Assembly: GCA_031280495.1 (NCBI GenBank)
Contig: JAITGT010000103.1
Location: forward strand, 1 to 13,827
DNA: 13,827 nucleotides
Reading direction: 5' to 3'
Source of the DNA: Eubacteriaceae bacterium
GTDB lineage: Bacteria > Bacillota_A > Clostridia > Eubacteriales > Anaerofustaceae
How positions within the stretch are numbered: the first letter of the stretch is position 1; every line of letters starts with the position of its first letter. Positions 7,400-13,685 of the stretch are shown here, piece by piece. The position numbers and the translations under genes were made by a program. Under the pieces are notes generated by a model. It had not been told where the DNA came from and ran no database searches. It saw only the letters and a list, made by a program, of their open reading frames with translations.

Positions 7400-7689
7400 A
7401 TATCTGCCGGCAATCATCTTTACATTGTACATTCGTTGGATATATTGCAGCGCAATTGGGCACGCAGTATATTTATGCATGAAATTGCGCTTAATATAGC
7501 AATTTCTGAACTATATAGCAATAATAAGCTATAATTATGCTGAAATAATGAAGCGCTCGCAAGCCATAGCATATAGAAAATTTGTAAAAATATAGTATCA
7601 TGATATTAACGTTTTTTTAGAACAATAGAATTGCGTTGATTAATCGCTTGTTTTGTGTTACATTGTAATTGTAAAGTAGATATAACGAA
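7400..7689. other. AT-rich intergenic island with promoter-like elements
   Basis: No gene is seen. The segment is far richer in A+T than the neighbouring DNA. On the minus strand TTGCTA-17-TATATT matches sigma-A consensus in 4/6 and 5/6 positions (about 7495-7525) and would fire toward the 3' end of the ModA-like gene. On the plus strand TTGTTT-18-TAAAGT (7648-7677) is a weaker candidate. ATATAGCAAT is directly repeated at 7494-7503 and 7513-7522, 19 bases apart. Confidence 0.45.
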
Positions 7690-7883
7690 GTCTAAGCAGT
7701 CGTCGCGCCATTGCCAGGCAAACCCATTGCCCGCTCATCCATCAGCCTGCTGCTTGACAAGAAGCGGAAAGCCAGTAGTTGGTCGCTGGAGGCAGGCAAT
7801 GCGGAGCTGCCTTTCAGATCAGAGTCAGCAGTAAAACGCTTTTGGCTAGGCTGCAAAGGAATCGTAGAAAGGAGAGAAGAGAA

Positions 7884-7988
7884 ATGTTATTAGCAGGGGT
7901 TCAGCTGATTGCAGATGCTGTCGCCAAGCTTTGCGGAGGCATCTACATTGGCGTAATAGATTTGTACCATTACTTATTAGGTGTTTAG
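7884..7988 (+). CDS. Possible 34-aa hydrophobic small protein
   Basis: ATG 7884 has a good ribosome site (AAAGGAG, nine bases upstream) and a 34-codon frame ending in TAG. Codons are strongly G-first, and the product is almost entirely hydrophobic with Asp11, Lys15, Cys17 and Asp26; it starts MLLAGVQLIADAVAKL. Size and character resemble small membrane peptides, including type I toxins. Against it, the ORF lies antisense to the response-regulator remnant, so both the frame and the ribosome site may be chance leftovers. A hairpin follows 28 bases after the stop (8016-8056). Function unknown. Confidence 0.3.
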   Translation: MLLAGVQLIADAVAKLCGGIYIGVIDLYHYLLGV

Positions 7989-8015
7989 CGCCTTCTTTTA
8001 TGCTTTCAGCAAAAC

Positions 8016-8056
8016 GGGGCTGCTGTATATCAAGAATTTTGATATGCAACAGCCCT
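8016..8056. repeat. Long imperfect hairpin downstream of the small ORF
   Basis: GGGCTG (8017-8022) pairs with CAGCCC (8050-8055), and ATATCAA (8027-8033) pairs with TTGATAT (8039-8045) around loop GAATT. The four middle positions pair except for one mismatch, giving about 17 bp. No T-run follows on the plus strand; GTTTTGC follows on the minus strand. A second hairpin, GCGGCGC-AAAAA-GCGCCGC, lies at 8095-8113. They could end a short plus-strand transcript inefficiently. Confidence 0.5.
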
Positions 8057-8228
8057 CATGCACAATGCCAAATAGTTATTCGCTTCTCAATCCCGCGGCG
8101 CAAAAAGCGCCGCTGTTTCAACGATCCTTGGCAATAGCTGTAAATGTTTTCGCAGCTGCTCAACTACAGCGCTATGTGAAATGTCTTGCCCAATTGCCAT
8201 TATGCGGATTGCTGCTCTGCTTGCCAGC

Positions 8229-8850
8229 TTAAGTGCTGCACGCAAGATCGATAATTTCTCTTGCGCCTTCCGAATGCCGCGCATCGCTACTCAGGCCAAT
8301 CCCATGTTTGGCTTCGCCATTCTTAATGCCCCTTCCATTTGAAGGGGTTTTTGGCGCGCATCCCAACTCCCTGATAGTTCATGCTTTCATTATGCTCGCC
8401 GCGATGGCTCTCGAATCGCCACAAAACCTTTGCCCTGCAGTTTTCTTTGAAGTCGGAACATTTAGGTTTTCTTTTCGCAGGCAGCCAGCGCCGCCCTCGC
8501 GCTCGCACGCCAGGAGATCGGCCTCGAAATCCCCTTTTGGAGCCTTGGCGCCTCAATTCCCCTAAGCATAAGTGTTTTCCGCCGCGCGCCCGCCAGCCTC
8601 TTTTCCGCAGGCCATGCTTTCGCAAAGGCCAGCCCTTTTGCGCAATCGCGTTTTGTGCGCTAGCGCGTCTGGTCGTCTTGGCATGCGAAGCTATGCCCTT
8701 GAGGGGTGCATAGCCGCAATTGCCGGCGCTCTCGCAACTGCGCATTGGCTGCGATAGCGCCGGCACCGTGCATCTCAGCAGGTTTTCCGCATGGGAGACA
8801 ACGGCGCTGCCGGCGGCCTCCTGCCTCGGGGGCACATCTGCGCAAACGTT
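8229..8850 (-). pseudogene. Decayed GHKL-type (AgrC-like) histidine kinase
   Basis: Minus-strand fragments read like an AgrC-type sensor kinase split over frames. They are 'RQEAAGSAVVSHAENLL' (near 8825-8775), then 'IAANAQLRERRQLRL' (near 8755-8710), the position where such kinases carry their histidine helix. Next come 'CAKGLAFAKAWPAEKRL' and a long G-first tract (8552-8382, 57 codons) ending at TGA 8379-8381. A continuing tract in the same frame (8378-8232) contains 'PSNGRGIKNGEAKHGIGLSS', resembling the G2 ATP-binding box (HGIGLxS) of GHKL kinases, and stops at TAA 8229-8231. The phosphorylated histidine motif itself is not recognisable. A hairpin (8721-8765, ten perfect pairs outermost) lies inside. 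The sensor part is truncated or unreadable toward the terminator at 9186. By-eye assignment. Confidence 0.45.
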
Positions 8851-9185
8851 TCGCGTCCTGTCAACCGCCTTCCCCTAAAGCAGGCCGACGCCTTTTGCCG
8901 GCTCGCGTTTGCCTAGGCCTTCATGCCGTTTGCAGAGGCGTTTTTCATCGAGGCTTGCTTTCGTTCGCCCGGTTAGGCTTCCGGTTTCGGCTTCGTCTGC
9001 GCTGCTAACGGGGAGCGTCGCAAGCGCAAAACCTATGAATAGCGGCGCGCCTGCGTTCGGGGCGCGTTTCCATAGGCTGCGCAAAAGGACAAATGATTGA
9101 TTTCGCCATCAGCCAGCCCACTGAGCCTCGACTTGCCATCCGCTGGAATGTGTGCAGCTGTTTCGCCATTGCCCCATATGCTGCG
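8851..9185. other. Spacer with no recognisable gene
   Basis: Nothing definite is seen. Several overlapping short frames exist on both strands, none with a good ribosome site. On the minus strand a hydrophobic stretch 'APLFIGFALATLPVSS' (near 9040-8995) might be left over from the membrane sensor part of the neighbouring kinase remnant, but this is weak. Confidence 0.4.
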
Positions 9186-9215
9186 AAAAAAAACCCGCTG
9201 CAGAGCGGATTTTTT
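9186..9215. terminator. Bidirectional intrinsic terminator
   Basis: An A8 run, CC-CGCT stem, loop GCAG, AGCGG stem, then A and T6. The stem CCGCT/AGCGG (9195-9199 with 9204-9208) is flanked by complementary A and T tracts, so it works in both directions. On the minus strand it lies about 125 bases after the stop of the P-type ATPase-like gene and probably ends that transcript. Confidence 0.8.
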
Positions 9216-9338
9216 GTGCTTTTTGGGGGTTCATTGGCTCGTGCGAAAGCGCCTTTTATTTCTCTGCAGGCACAGCGGCTTTGAATGCTGCGCGCCGCTG
9301 CAGGCAGGATTTCCTGTGTTTGCGCTTTCCTGCAGCGG

Positions 9339-11726
9339 CTAAGCTCGAAAGGCAATGAGGCTATGCAGCGCAGCGAGTGCAGCAGACGATCCAAATGAGA
9401 CGGCAGCGGATATCCCTGGCTCTGAAATTGCAAGCGCTGCAAGCAGGCAAAGAAACACAAGCAAAACATAGCTGCATGCTTTAAGCGAAGTTGAGAAGGA
9501 GACCATATGGCGGCTTTCCAAACAGGCGCTTTTGACGGCATTCAGCCCATTGCCTAAAACGAGGATGCTCTCTGTGCGTGACTGGAGGCTTTCTGTTTCG
9601 CAAAGCTCAACAATCATGTCGGGTGCTCCGCTGTCTTGCGCTGGATCGGGTTTGCTTTCAACAACAGCTATGCCTGCTTGCCCGCTGTCTTTGGGAGCGT
9701 ATTGAGACATGCCCGTCTGCTGCACAAGCGTGTCTGCGAGCACAGGCGGGTCGCTGCTCAGCAGGCGGCATTCAACGCCAAGCTTTTCTATGTCTGCGAA
9801 CACTTCCGGGCATCCATTCCTAAACTGCTCAGAGAAAGCCGCCATGCCAAGCACATTGCCGTCTACAGCTATATACACAACGCTTTTTCCGTCTTTTGCG
9901 AGCGCTTTTGTCGCCTTTGAAAACATGCCCATGTCGATGCCGCGCGCCAGCATAAGAGCAGTTGAGCCTATCGCAACGCCGAAGCCGTTTACCTGCGCTT
10001 CCACGCCGCCTTCAGGCGACTTTCTGACATTTTCCGCATCAAGCCGCGAAATATTTTTTGCTGCAGCCAGGCGCAGGAGCGCATTTGCGTAGCGGTGCCG
10101 GGATCCGGCTTCTGCCGAAGCAGCAAGCTGCAGAACCATCCGGCTGTCTGAGCCCTTTCTCGTTCGAAACTCGGCTATGTGTGGGCTGGAGGCAAACAGC
10201 GAGGAGCGTGCGAAGAGCAGAGTCTTAAGCTGGCCGAATTCTTTGGCTATGGGCACAGAGCGAAAAAATGCGCTCCTTTTTGCCGCTTTTAGACAGCCTG
10301 CCGCTTCGTGAAGCGGCAGGGCGATGAGCAGCGGAACAGGTATGGCGCATGCGGCGACAGAAGCGAACATCTTTATGCCTGTGCCTAGTTCGCCTAGCGC
10401 AAAGCCATAAAAAAGCCCGACGGCGGCAGATGCCGCAAAAACATAAAGGACAGAGCGCATGCTGGCCTTTGCTGCGGGCTCTCTGGAACCTGATGCAGGA
10501 AATTGGGCGTCCCGCATAATCCTATAGGCAGCTGATGCAAAACTCTGCACGCTGTTTTTGGAAGCCTTTATCCGAATGGGGGAATTTGCGTTCACGGATG
10601 ACATATAGATCATTTCCCCCTCAGCAACAGGCTGCTCCCCAGAATCCGCGAAAAACGGGTTGCTGAAAACGGCGGCTTCCGGGCTGATCAGCGTTCCGTC
10701 GCAAGGGATCCCTTCGCCTGCTTGCACGACCAGGACATCACCCTGCTGCGCTTCGTTAGCCGGTATGCTCGACTGCACCCCATCCATGCCCACTTTGCGC
10801 GCTGCTTGAGGCGCCGCGCCGACGATGCCCGAATAGCGTGACTGCATCTTTAAGGACAAAGAAAAAGCCAAAAACTGTGTTGCCCATGCAGCGCATAGCA
10901 CTCCGCAAGCAGATCCAAAGGCGAGATGGCTGAACGCGCCAACGCTGCCCAGCGCGATCTGGACCGTCTCCCAGAAGCTCAGCAGAAGCAGGGATCCAAA
11001 CAAAGCAATGGCAACTGCGTCCATTGACGCTGATCTCCTGCTTGCAGCGCGAACTGCGCGCTTTGCCATAGGCCATGCAGAAATAAGGGCAAGAAGCGAA
11101 AAGAGCATCTGGGCAAGGGCAAATCGCAATGGGTAGCTGCCTGGGCTGAGAAAACTGGGCACCAGCGGCGCTGCTGCGCTTGATGCGAGGCATGCAGACA
11201 AAAACAAGACAGGCGCGGATGCGGCAAAAACAAAGCAAAGCCTTATGGCAAGCTTCTTTTTCAGGCGCGAGAAAAGCGCTTGCGAAGAGCTTTCGCAATT
11301 GAGAAAATCTACTGCGCAAGGCCCGCTTTCTCTCGCGATTTTTTGGATTTCTGCCAACCGAGCCTGGCTGCGGTCATATTTTACTGCTACGAGGCTTCCG
11401 CCTGTTATGGATACAGACTCAATACCGTCAACAGACGTCAAAGAATTCTCAAATCGCAAAGCGCTGTTGCTGCTGTCGTCTCCGGAAAACTGCATTGCAA
11501 TTGTGTTCATTATGCTGTCTTGCACTGACTCGAAACCAAGATTCCCAATATAGCGCGCGATGCTGCGAGGATCTGTGGCAGAGTCGTCGTAGCTTATCAA
11601 GGCTTTTCCGGTCAGAAAGCTTGCCTCGGCTTTGCTCACGCCAGGAGCGGTAGGCGCCGCCTTCTCAATCACTAGGGCATGGCTTGGGTCAAGCATGCCG
11701 CAGGCCAAAACTGTTTCTTTGTCCAT
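9339..11726 (-). CDS. P1B-type ATPase-like pseudoenzyme (CopA fold, catalytic motifs lost)
   Basis: An intact 795-aa frame with the complete layout of a two-HMA copper-transporting P-type ATPase: HMA-like domains (~11-70 and 75-135), four membrane helices (~160-182, 200-222, 235-258, 262-285), actuator domain (~328-390, with 'QGD', 'PCDG', 'SGE'), helices 5-6 (~425-445, 453-472), nucleotide-binding and phosphorylation domains (~490-710) and two final helices (~749-790). The residues that define activity are gone. The phosphorylated DKTGT is ARSSL (506-510). The membrane CPC is replaced by IPV (462-464). HP is HR (544-545). TGD is SSD (657-659). A deletion after 'APKD' (~677-680) removes the segment holding GDGxND. 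Both HMA CxxC loops lack cysteine. Only TGE to SGE is conservative. ATP-driven transport is not expected; a sensing, binding or regulatory role is inferred. ATG 11726 has a weak ribosome site. A near-consensus promoter lies 109 bases upstream; stop is TAG. Confidence 0.85.
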   Translation of the reverse strand: MDKETVLACGMLDPSHALVIEKAAPTAPGVSKAEASFLTGKALISYDDSATDPRSIARYIGNLGFESVQDSIMNTIAMQFSGDDSSNSALRFENSLTSVDGIESVSITGGSLVAVKYDRSQARLAEIQKIARESGPCAVDFLNCESSSQALFSRLKKKLAIRLCFVFAASAPVLFLSACLASSAAAPLVPSFLSPGSYPLRFALAQMLFSLLALISAWPMAKRAVRAASRRSASMDAVAIALFGSLLLLSFWETVQIALGSVGAFSHLAFGSACGVLCAAWATQFLAFSLSLKMQSRYSGIVGAAPQAARKVGMDGVQSSIPANEAQQGDVLVVQAGEGIPCDGTLISPEAAVFSNPFFADSGEQPVAEGEMIYMSSVNANSPIRIKASKNSVQSFASAAYRIMRDAQFPASGSREPAAKASMRSVLYVFAASAAVGLFYGFALGELGTGIKMFASVAACAIPVPLLIALPLHEAAGCLKAAKRSAFFRSVPIAKEFGQLKTLLFARSSLFASSPHIAEFRTRKGSDSRMVLQLAASAEAGSRHRYANALLRLAAAKNISRLDAENVRKSPEGGVEAQVNGFGVAIGSTALMLARGIDMGMFSKATKALAKDGKSVVYIAVDGNVLGMAAFSEQFRNGCPEVFADIEKLGVECRLLSSDPPVLADTLVQQTGMSQYAPKDSGQAGIAVVESKPDPAQDSGAPDMIVELCETESLQSRTESILVLGNGLNAVKSACLESRHMVSFSTSLKACSYVLLVFLCLLAALAISEPGISAAVSFGSSAALAALHSLIAFRA

Positions 11727-11834
11727 TTTTACACACCATTTGCGAAAGCGGCCTTGCGTCGCATGGCGCCGTAATGCTTTTCTCGCTCATTTCTCATCGT
11801 TTTCTTATACTATTTGTGAATTTAGCTATAGAGT

Positions 11835-11862
11835 ATTATATCGTTTTAAAATTTGAAGTCAA
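11835..11862 (-). promoter_or_regulatory. Sigma-A promoter of the P-type ATPase-like gene
   Basis: On the minus strand TTGACT (11862-11857), 16-base spacer, TATAAT (11840-11835). Predicted start is near 11828, giving a leader of about 100 bases before ATG 11726. It is one of the best promoters in the window, which argues that the catalytically dead gene is expressed. Confidence 0.75.
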
Positions 11863-11908
11863 ATTGAAAAGAGTGAGAAAATTGCAATCAACGTTAGAAT
11901 TATTGATT

Positions 11909-11985
11909 TATAATGTATATATTTACAGTAGAATTGCATATATATCCTACATTCATTTAGGATATAAGGCATATAATGTATATAT
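11909..11985. repeat. Pair of 14-bp direct repeats upstream of the ATPase-like gene
   Basis: TATAATGTATATAT occurs exactly at 11909-11922 and 11972-11985. The 63-base spacing is six helical turns, so two bound proteins would face the same side of the DNA. An inverted repeat sits between them (11941-11966). Low complexity and AT-richness raise the chance of coincidence. Confidence 0.6.
11941..11966. promoter_or_regulatory. Candidate operator: perfect 9-bp inverted repeat
   Basis: TATATCCTA (11941-11949) and TAGGATATA (11958-11966) are separated by 8 bases. It is centred between two direct repeats and lies about 80 bases upstream of the -35 box of the ATPase-like gene. It matches no regulator site I know (not the CopY-type TACAnnTGTA). 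The role as an operator is inferred. Confidence 0.4.
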
Positions 11986-12045
11986 CATCTTTGTTGCTAA
12001 ATATTTTTTGAGAATAAACCAAAGGTGCAAAGACAAAATTATTGT

Positions 12046-12075
12046 ATTATAATTTGTGTAAAATTATTTGCACAA
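12046..12075 (-). promoter_or_regulatory. Second, weaker upstream promoter on the minus strand
   Basis: On the minus strand TTGTGC (12075-12070), 18-base spacer, TATAAT (12051-12046). The -10 is perfect and the -35 matches at three positions. It would transcribe the AT-rich control region into the ATPase-like gene from about 310 bases upstream. Confidence 0.35.
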
Positions 12076-12092
12076 CATATATAAGCTTCTTT

Positions 12093-12108
12093 AAAAGCGC
12101 TTAAGCGC
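12093..12108 (-). terminator. Secondary palindrome with T-run after the ncRNA candidate
   Basis: GCGCTTAAGCGC (12097-12108) is a perfect palindrome and is followed on the minus strand by TTTT. It folds as GCGC-TTAA-GCGC. It lies 29 bases past the stronger terminator at 12137-12172 and may act as a backup. Confidence 0.4.
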
Positions 12109-12136
12109 GCAAGTGGCGCATCGGGCGCAAACAGCA

Positions 12137-12172
12137 GAAACCCGCCGCGGTTTACGCCCCGTGGCGGGTTTC
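12137..12172 (-). terminator. Strong intrinsic terminator
   Basis: GAAACCCGCCGCGG (12137-12150) pairs with CCGTGGCGGGTTTC (12159-12172), 14 bp with one G-U, loop of about 8 bases. The A and T tracts are inside the stem, as in bidirectional terminators. On the minus strand it ends the flavodoxin-side transcript and the ncRNA candidate starting near 12322. Confidence 0.8.
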
Positions 12173-12322
12173 ATTGACTACTTGGATGATGGCAAAGCAA
12201 ATGGCAGCTTTTGGCCTTGTTCAAAAGTGCCTGGTTGCGGAACCGCATATATGTCTCTTTAATCTCTTGCCCGCTGAAGCGCAGGAGGGGCGCTGTCCGG
12301 GGCGGCAGGCTCTAGGCCTTTC
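12137..12322 (-). ncRNA. Candidate small RNA of about 185 nt
   Basis: A near-perfect promoter (12355-12328) and a strong terminator (12172-12137) bracket a segment with no credible ORF on the minus strand. The RNA's first bases (GCGAAAG) can pair with CUUUGC near 12195-12190, closing the molecule. Inside, CUUUUG and CAAAAG (12225-12206) form a side hairpin, AGCGC...GCGCU (near 12294-12278) another, and UGCGG-UU-CCGCA (near 12246-12235) a third. Length, closing stem and a side hairpin are reminiscent of 6S RNA, but I cannot see its conserved sequence and do not name it. It could instead be an attenuated leader of the ATPase-like gene. Confidence 0.45.
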
Positions 12323-12327
12323 GCCAT

Positions 12328-12355
12328 ATAATATGCAAAGCATACATTTTGTCAA
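12328..12355 (-). promoter_or_regulatory. Near-consensus sigma-A promoter without a following ORF
   Basis: On the minus strand TTGACA (12355-12350), 16-base spacer, TATTAT (12333-12328): perfect -35 and 5/6 -10. The predicted start is near 12321. It lies between the flavodoxin-like gene and the terminator at 12137-12172 and drives the small-RNA candidate. Confidence 0.75.
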
Positions 12356-12432
12356 CAAAAATTGCTTGCTGTCCTTAATGTTTGTTTGCCGCCTAAAGCT
12401 GTCGCCATTTGGCGCAAAGGCGCTGAAAAAGG

Positions 12433-12894
12433 CTATTTCTCCTCTATTTGCGCAAAACCGCTCAAATCGTAAGAGCCTTTTGCTGCATCAGACGCCAAAA
12501 CGGCTTTTGTGGCGATTGCGGCCTTTCCCAATATGCCTTCAGCTTCTTTAAATAGGCCGCCGCTGCCGCTTGACGCCATTGTTGCAATGATCGCATAACT
12601 CTTAATGGAGCCTTTGCACTGCTTCATGTAGCTTCGGATAGGAGTAGACAGCGCAGAGGCCCACACAGGAGAAAGGAAAATCACTTTCTCGTAACTGGAA
12701 GGATCTTTTGCGGCACCCTCGAATTCGGCCGTTCTTTTTAGCGCTGCCTCTGCGCCTGCCGCCACAAAAGAGATTTTTTTGCCTCCTCTGTAGGAGAGCC
12801 TTTCTGAGTCGTAGCCTGTCTCTTTCGCTAAGTCTAAGGCAATTTTCTCAGTGGACCCGCCGCGCGAATAATAGACAATCAAGCCTTTTTCCAT
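12433..12894 (-). CDS. Flavodoxin-like protein
   Basis: Small cytoplasmic protein of the flavodoxin fold, 153 aa. The N-terminal strand and FMN-phosphate loop are clear: 'GLIVYYSRGGSTEKIA' with loop SRGGST (10-15), replacing the usual SxTGNT. The second flavin-contacting region is 'SPVWASALSTPIRSYM' (75-90), matching the 'PVWxxxxPxPxxxFL' pattern. The third is 'ATMASSGSGGLF' (104-115). Length is typical for short-chain flavodoxins. It probably carries electrons or reduces a quinone or flavin; the partner is not visible. ATG 12894 has only a weak ribosome site (GGGCGGGG) and a very short leader after its own promoter (12946-12918). It ends with TAG; the small-RNA promoter follows 78 bases later. 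Confidence 0.85.
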   Translation of the reverse strand: MEKGLIVYYSRGGSTEKIALDLAKETGYDSERLSYRGGKKISFVAAGAEAALKRTAEFEGAAKDPSSYEKVIFLSPVWASALSTPIRSYMKQCKGSIKSYAIIATMASSGSGGLFKEAEGILGKAAIATKAVLASDAAKGSYDLSGFAQIEEK

Positions 12895-12917
12895 ACCTAA
12901 CCCCGCCCTTCAAAGAC

Positions 12918-12946
12918 AGTATAGTATTTCAGGCGCGAGCATGCAA
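12918..12946 (-). promoter_or_regulatory. Sigma-A promoter of the flavodoxin-like gene
   Basis: On the minus strand TTGCAT (12946-12941), 17-base spacer, TATACT (12923-12918). Predicted start is near 12911, leaving about 17 bases of leader before ATG 12894. Confidence 0.7.
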
Positions 12947-12974
12947 CGAATTGGGCAAAAAGGCAGCGGAAGGC

Positions 12975-13008
12975 AAAAAAGGCGCCGCGTTTGAAAGCAA
13001 AAGGCGCC
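12975..13008 (-). terminator. Intrinsic terminator of the operon at the right end
   Basis: On the minus strand GGCGCC (13008-13003) and GGCGCC (12986-12981) pair, enclosing 16 bases, followed by TTTTTT (12980-12975). It lies 83 bases past the stop of the gene at 13091 and just before the flavodoxin promoter, separating the two units. Confidence 0.6.
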
Positions 13009-13090
13009 AGTCAAATGTACAGTATGGGAGGTGAAGAGAGGCAGCCAAATGTCCTAACGCGCCGCCCTGCAGGCCAAAAGCAGAAAGCAG

Positions 13091-13666
13091 TCATTCGCCT
13101 TTGTCTTCGAACATGTCTAAAAGCTCCATTAGATCTCGATACTCGTCTTCGTCCGGCTCAGTCCTATATGTGGGAGCGACAGAATCAACTATCGCTCTCG
13201 TTTTTGAGCCGTCTGGATTGATCAGTGGCAGCGAAGGCGGAGGCTCATAGGCATTTGCCTCTTTTGACACAGCGCTAAAAGACATAAGGGCTTCCATTGC
13301 CGGAGCAAGCCCAGCAAGCCCGTCTAGCCCCAAAAGATCGGCGATGGCGTCAAGCCCATCTGCTGAAAACGGGGCGCTGAGCGCTTTTTGCGAGAAATCT
13401 GCCTCTGCAAGCATATGTATGTCGTTTAGAAGATCTTTGGCCTTGGAGAGAATTCTCAATACTCGCCCATTGTCTGCCTGTATCAGCGCTGAAAGGACGC
13501 CAAGGGGGCTTTCTTTCGTCTCGCCGCGCACAAGATCCCCGCTTTCATCGAATTCAAATGGCCCATTTGCGCCAGACCTTTGCCTCTGAATGAGGGGCGT
13601 TGCAGCATTGGCCAGCAAGGCAAACGCCATTAAAAGAATTAAGTTGTCGGATTGTCTATTCGCCAT
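13091..13666 (-). CDS. Unrecognised protein with hydrophobic N-terminus and acidic tail
   Basis: 191 aa from ATG 13666, chosen because AGGTGGAG lies immediately upstream; a TTG 30 bases further up overlaps the preceding gene and has no better ribosome site. Residues 8-26 are hydrophobic ('NLILLMAFALLANAATPLI'), a possible membrane anchor or uncleaved signal. The middle (55-90) is helical and charged ('RVLRILSKAKDLLNDIHML'), followed by a Leu/Ala/Gly-rich stretch (~104-130). The C-terminus (170-191) is strongly acidic. No cysteine occurs and no family is recognised. It starts 19 bases after the glycine-rich gene and is probably co-transcribed with it, so the two may act together, perhaps at the cell or spore surface (inference). 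Stop is TGA, then the terminator at 13008-12975. Confidence 0.75.
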   Translation of the reverse strand: MANRQSDNLILLMAFALLANAATPLIQRQRSGANGPFEFDESGDLVRGETKESPLGVLSALIQADNGRVLRILSKAKDLLNDIHMLAEADFSQKALSAPFSADGLDAIADLLGLDGLAGLAPAMEALMSFSAVSKEANAYEPPPSLPLINPDGSKTRAIVDSVAPTYRTEPDEDEYRDLMELLDMFEDKGE

Positions 13667-13685
13667 CTCCACCTCACTGGCATTT

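Larger units (their letters stand above)
7690..8215 (-). pseudogene. Decayed LytTR-type (AgrA-like) response regulator
   Basis: Pieces of a receiver domain appear in the right order on the minus strand, but in two frames and with stops. At 8212-8087 one frame gives 'IRIMAIGQDISHSAVVEQL', close to the usual 'MRIAICDDD' start of such regulators. At 8049-7990 another frame gives 'HIKILDIQQPRF', resembling the phospho-acceptor motif 'LDIxMPxxDG'. At about 7890-7735 the same frame gives 'FLFSPFYDSFAA', a stop, 'PKAFYC', two stops, then 'SERQL' and 'LLVKQQADG', matching 'FYYLLKPxSExxL...LLVK' of the receiver-to-LytTR linker. The DNA-binding domain is missing where the AT-rich island begins. It follows a kinase remnant (8229-8850), as agrA follows agrC. 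Recognition is by eye only, and the segment between the second and third pieces is longer than expected. Confidence 0.5.

Noticed and set aside
7884..7988. Small ORF as a double-glycine leader peptide or AgrD-type signal (LCGG at 16-19)
   Set aside because: It lacks the conserved leader residues of double-glycine peptides and the charged tail of AgrD, and it lies antisense to the regulator remnant.
8323..8835. 170-codon open frame on the minus strand
   Set aside because: Arginine- and cysteine-rich composition, a non-ATG start without ribosome site, and most of it runs out of frame with the kinase-like fragments; it is treated as a shadow of the remnant, except for its first ~20 residues.
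9339..11726. The ATPase-like gene as an ordinary working copper exporter
   Set aside because: The phosphorylation aspartate and the GDGxND segment are absent, so the normal reaction cycle cannot occur.
11835..12050. AT-rich control region as a replication origin or phage attachment site
   Set aside because: No DnaA-box cluster, integrase gene, tRNA end or flanking target duplication is visible.
12137..12322. Identification of the small RNA as 6S, SRP, RNase P or tmRNA
   Set aside because: Length and a closing stem fit 6S loosely, but no conserved primary sequence of any of these RNAs was recognised; left unnamed.
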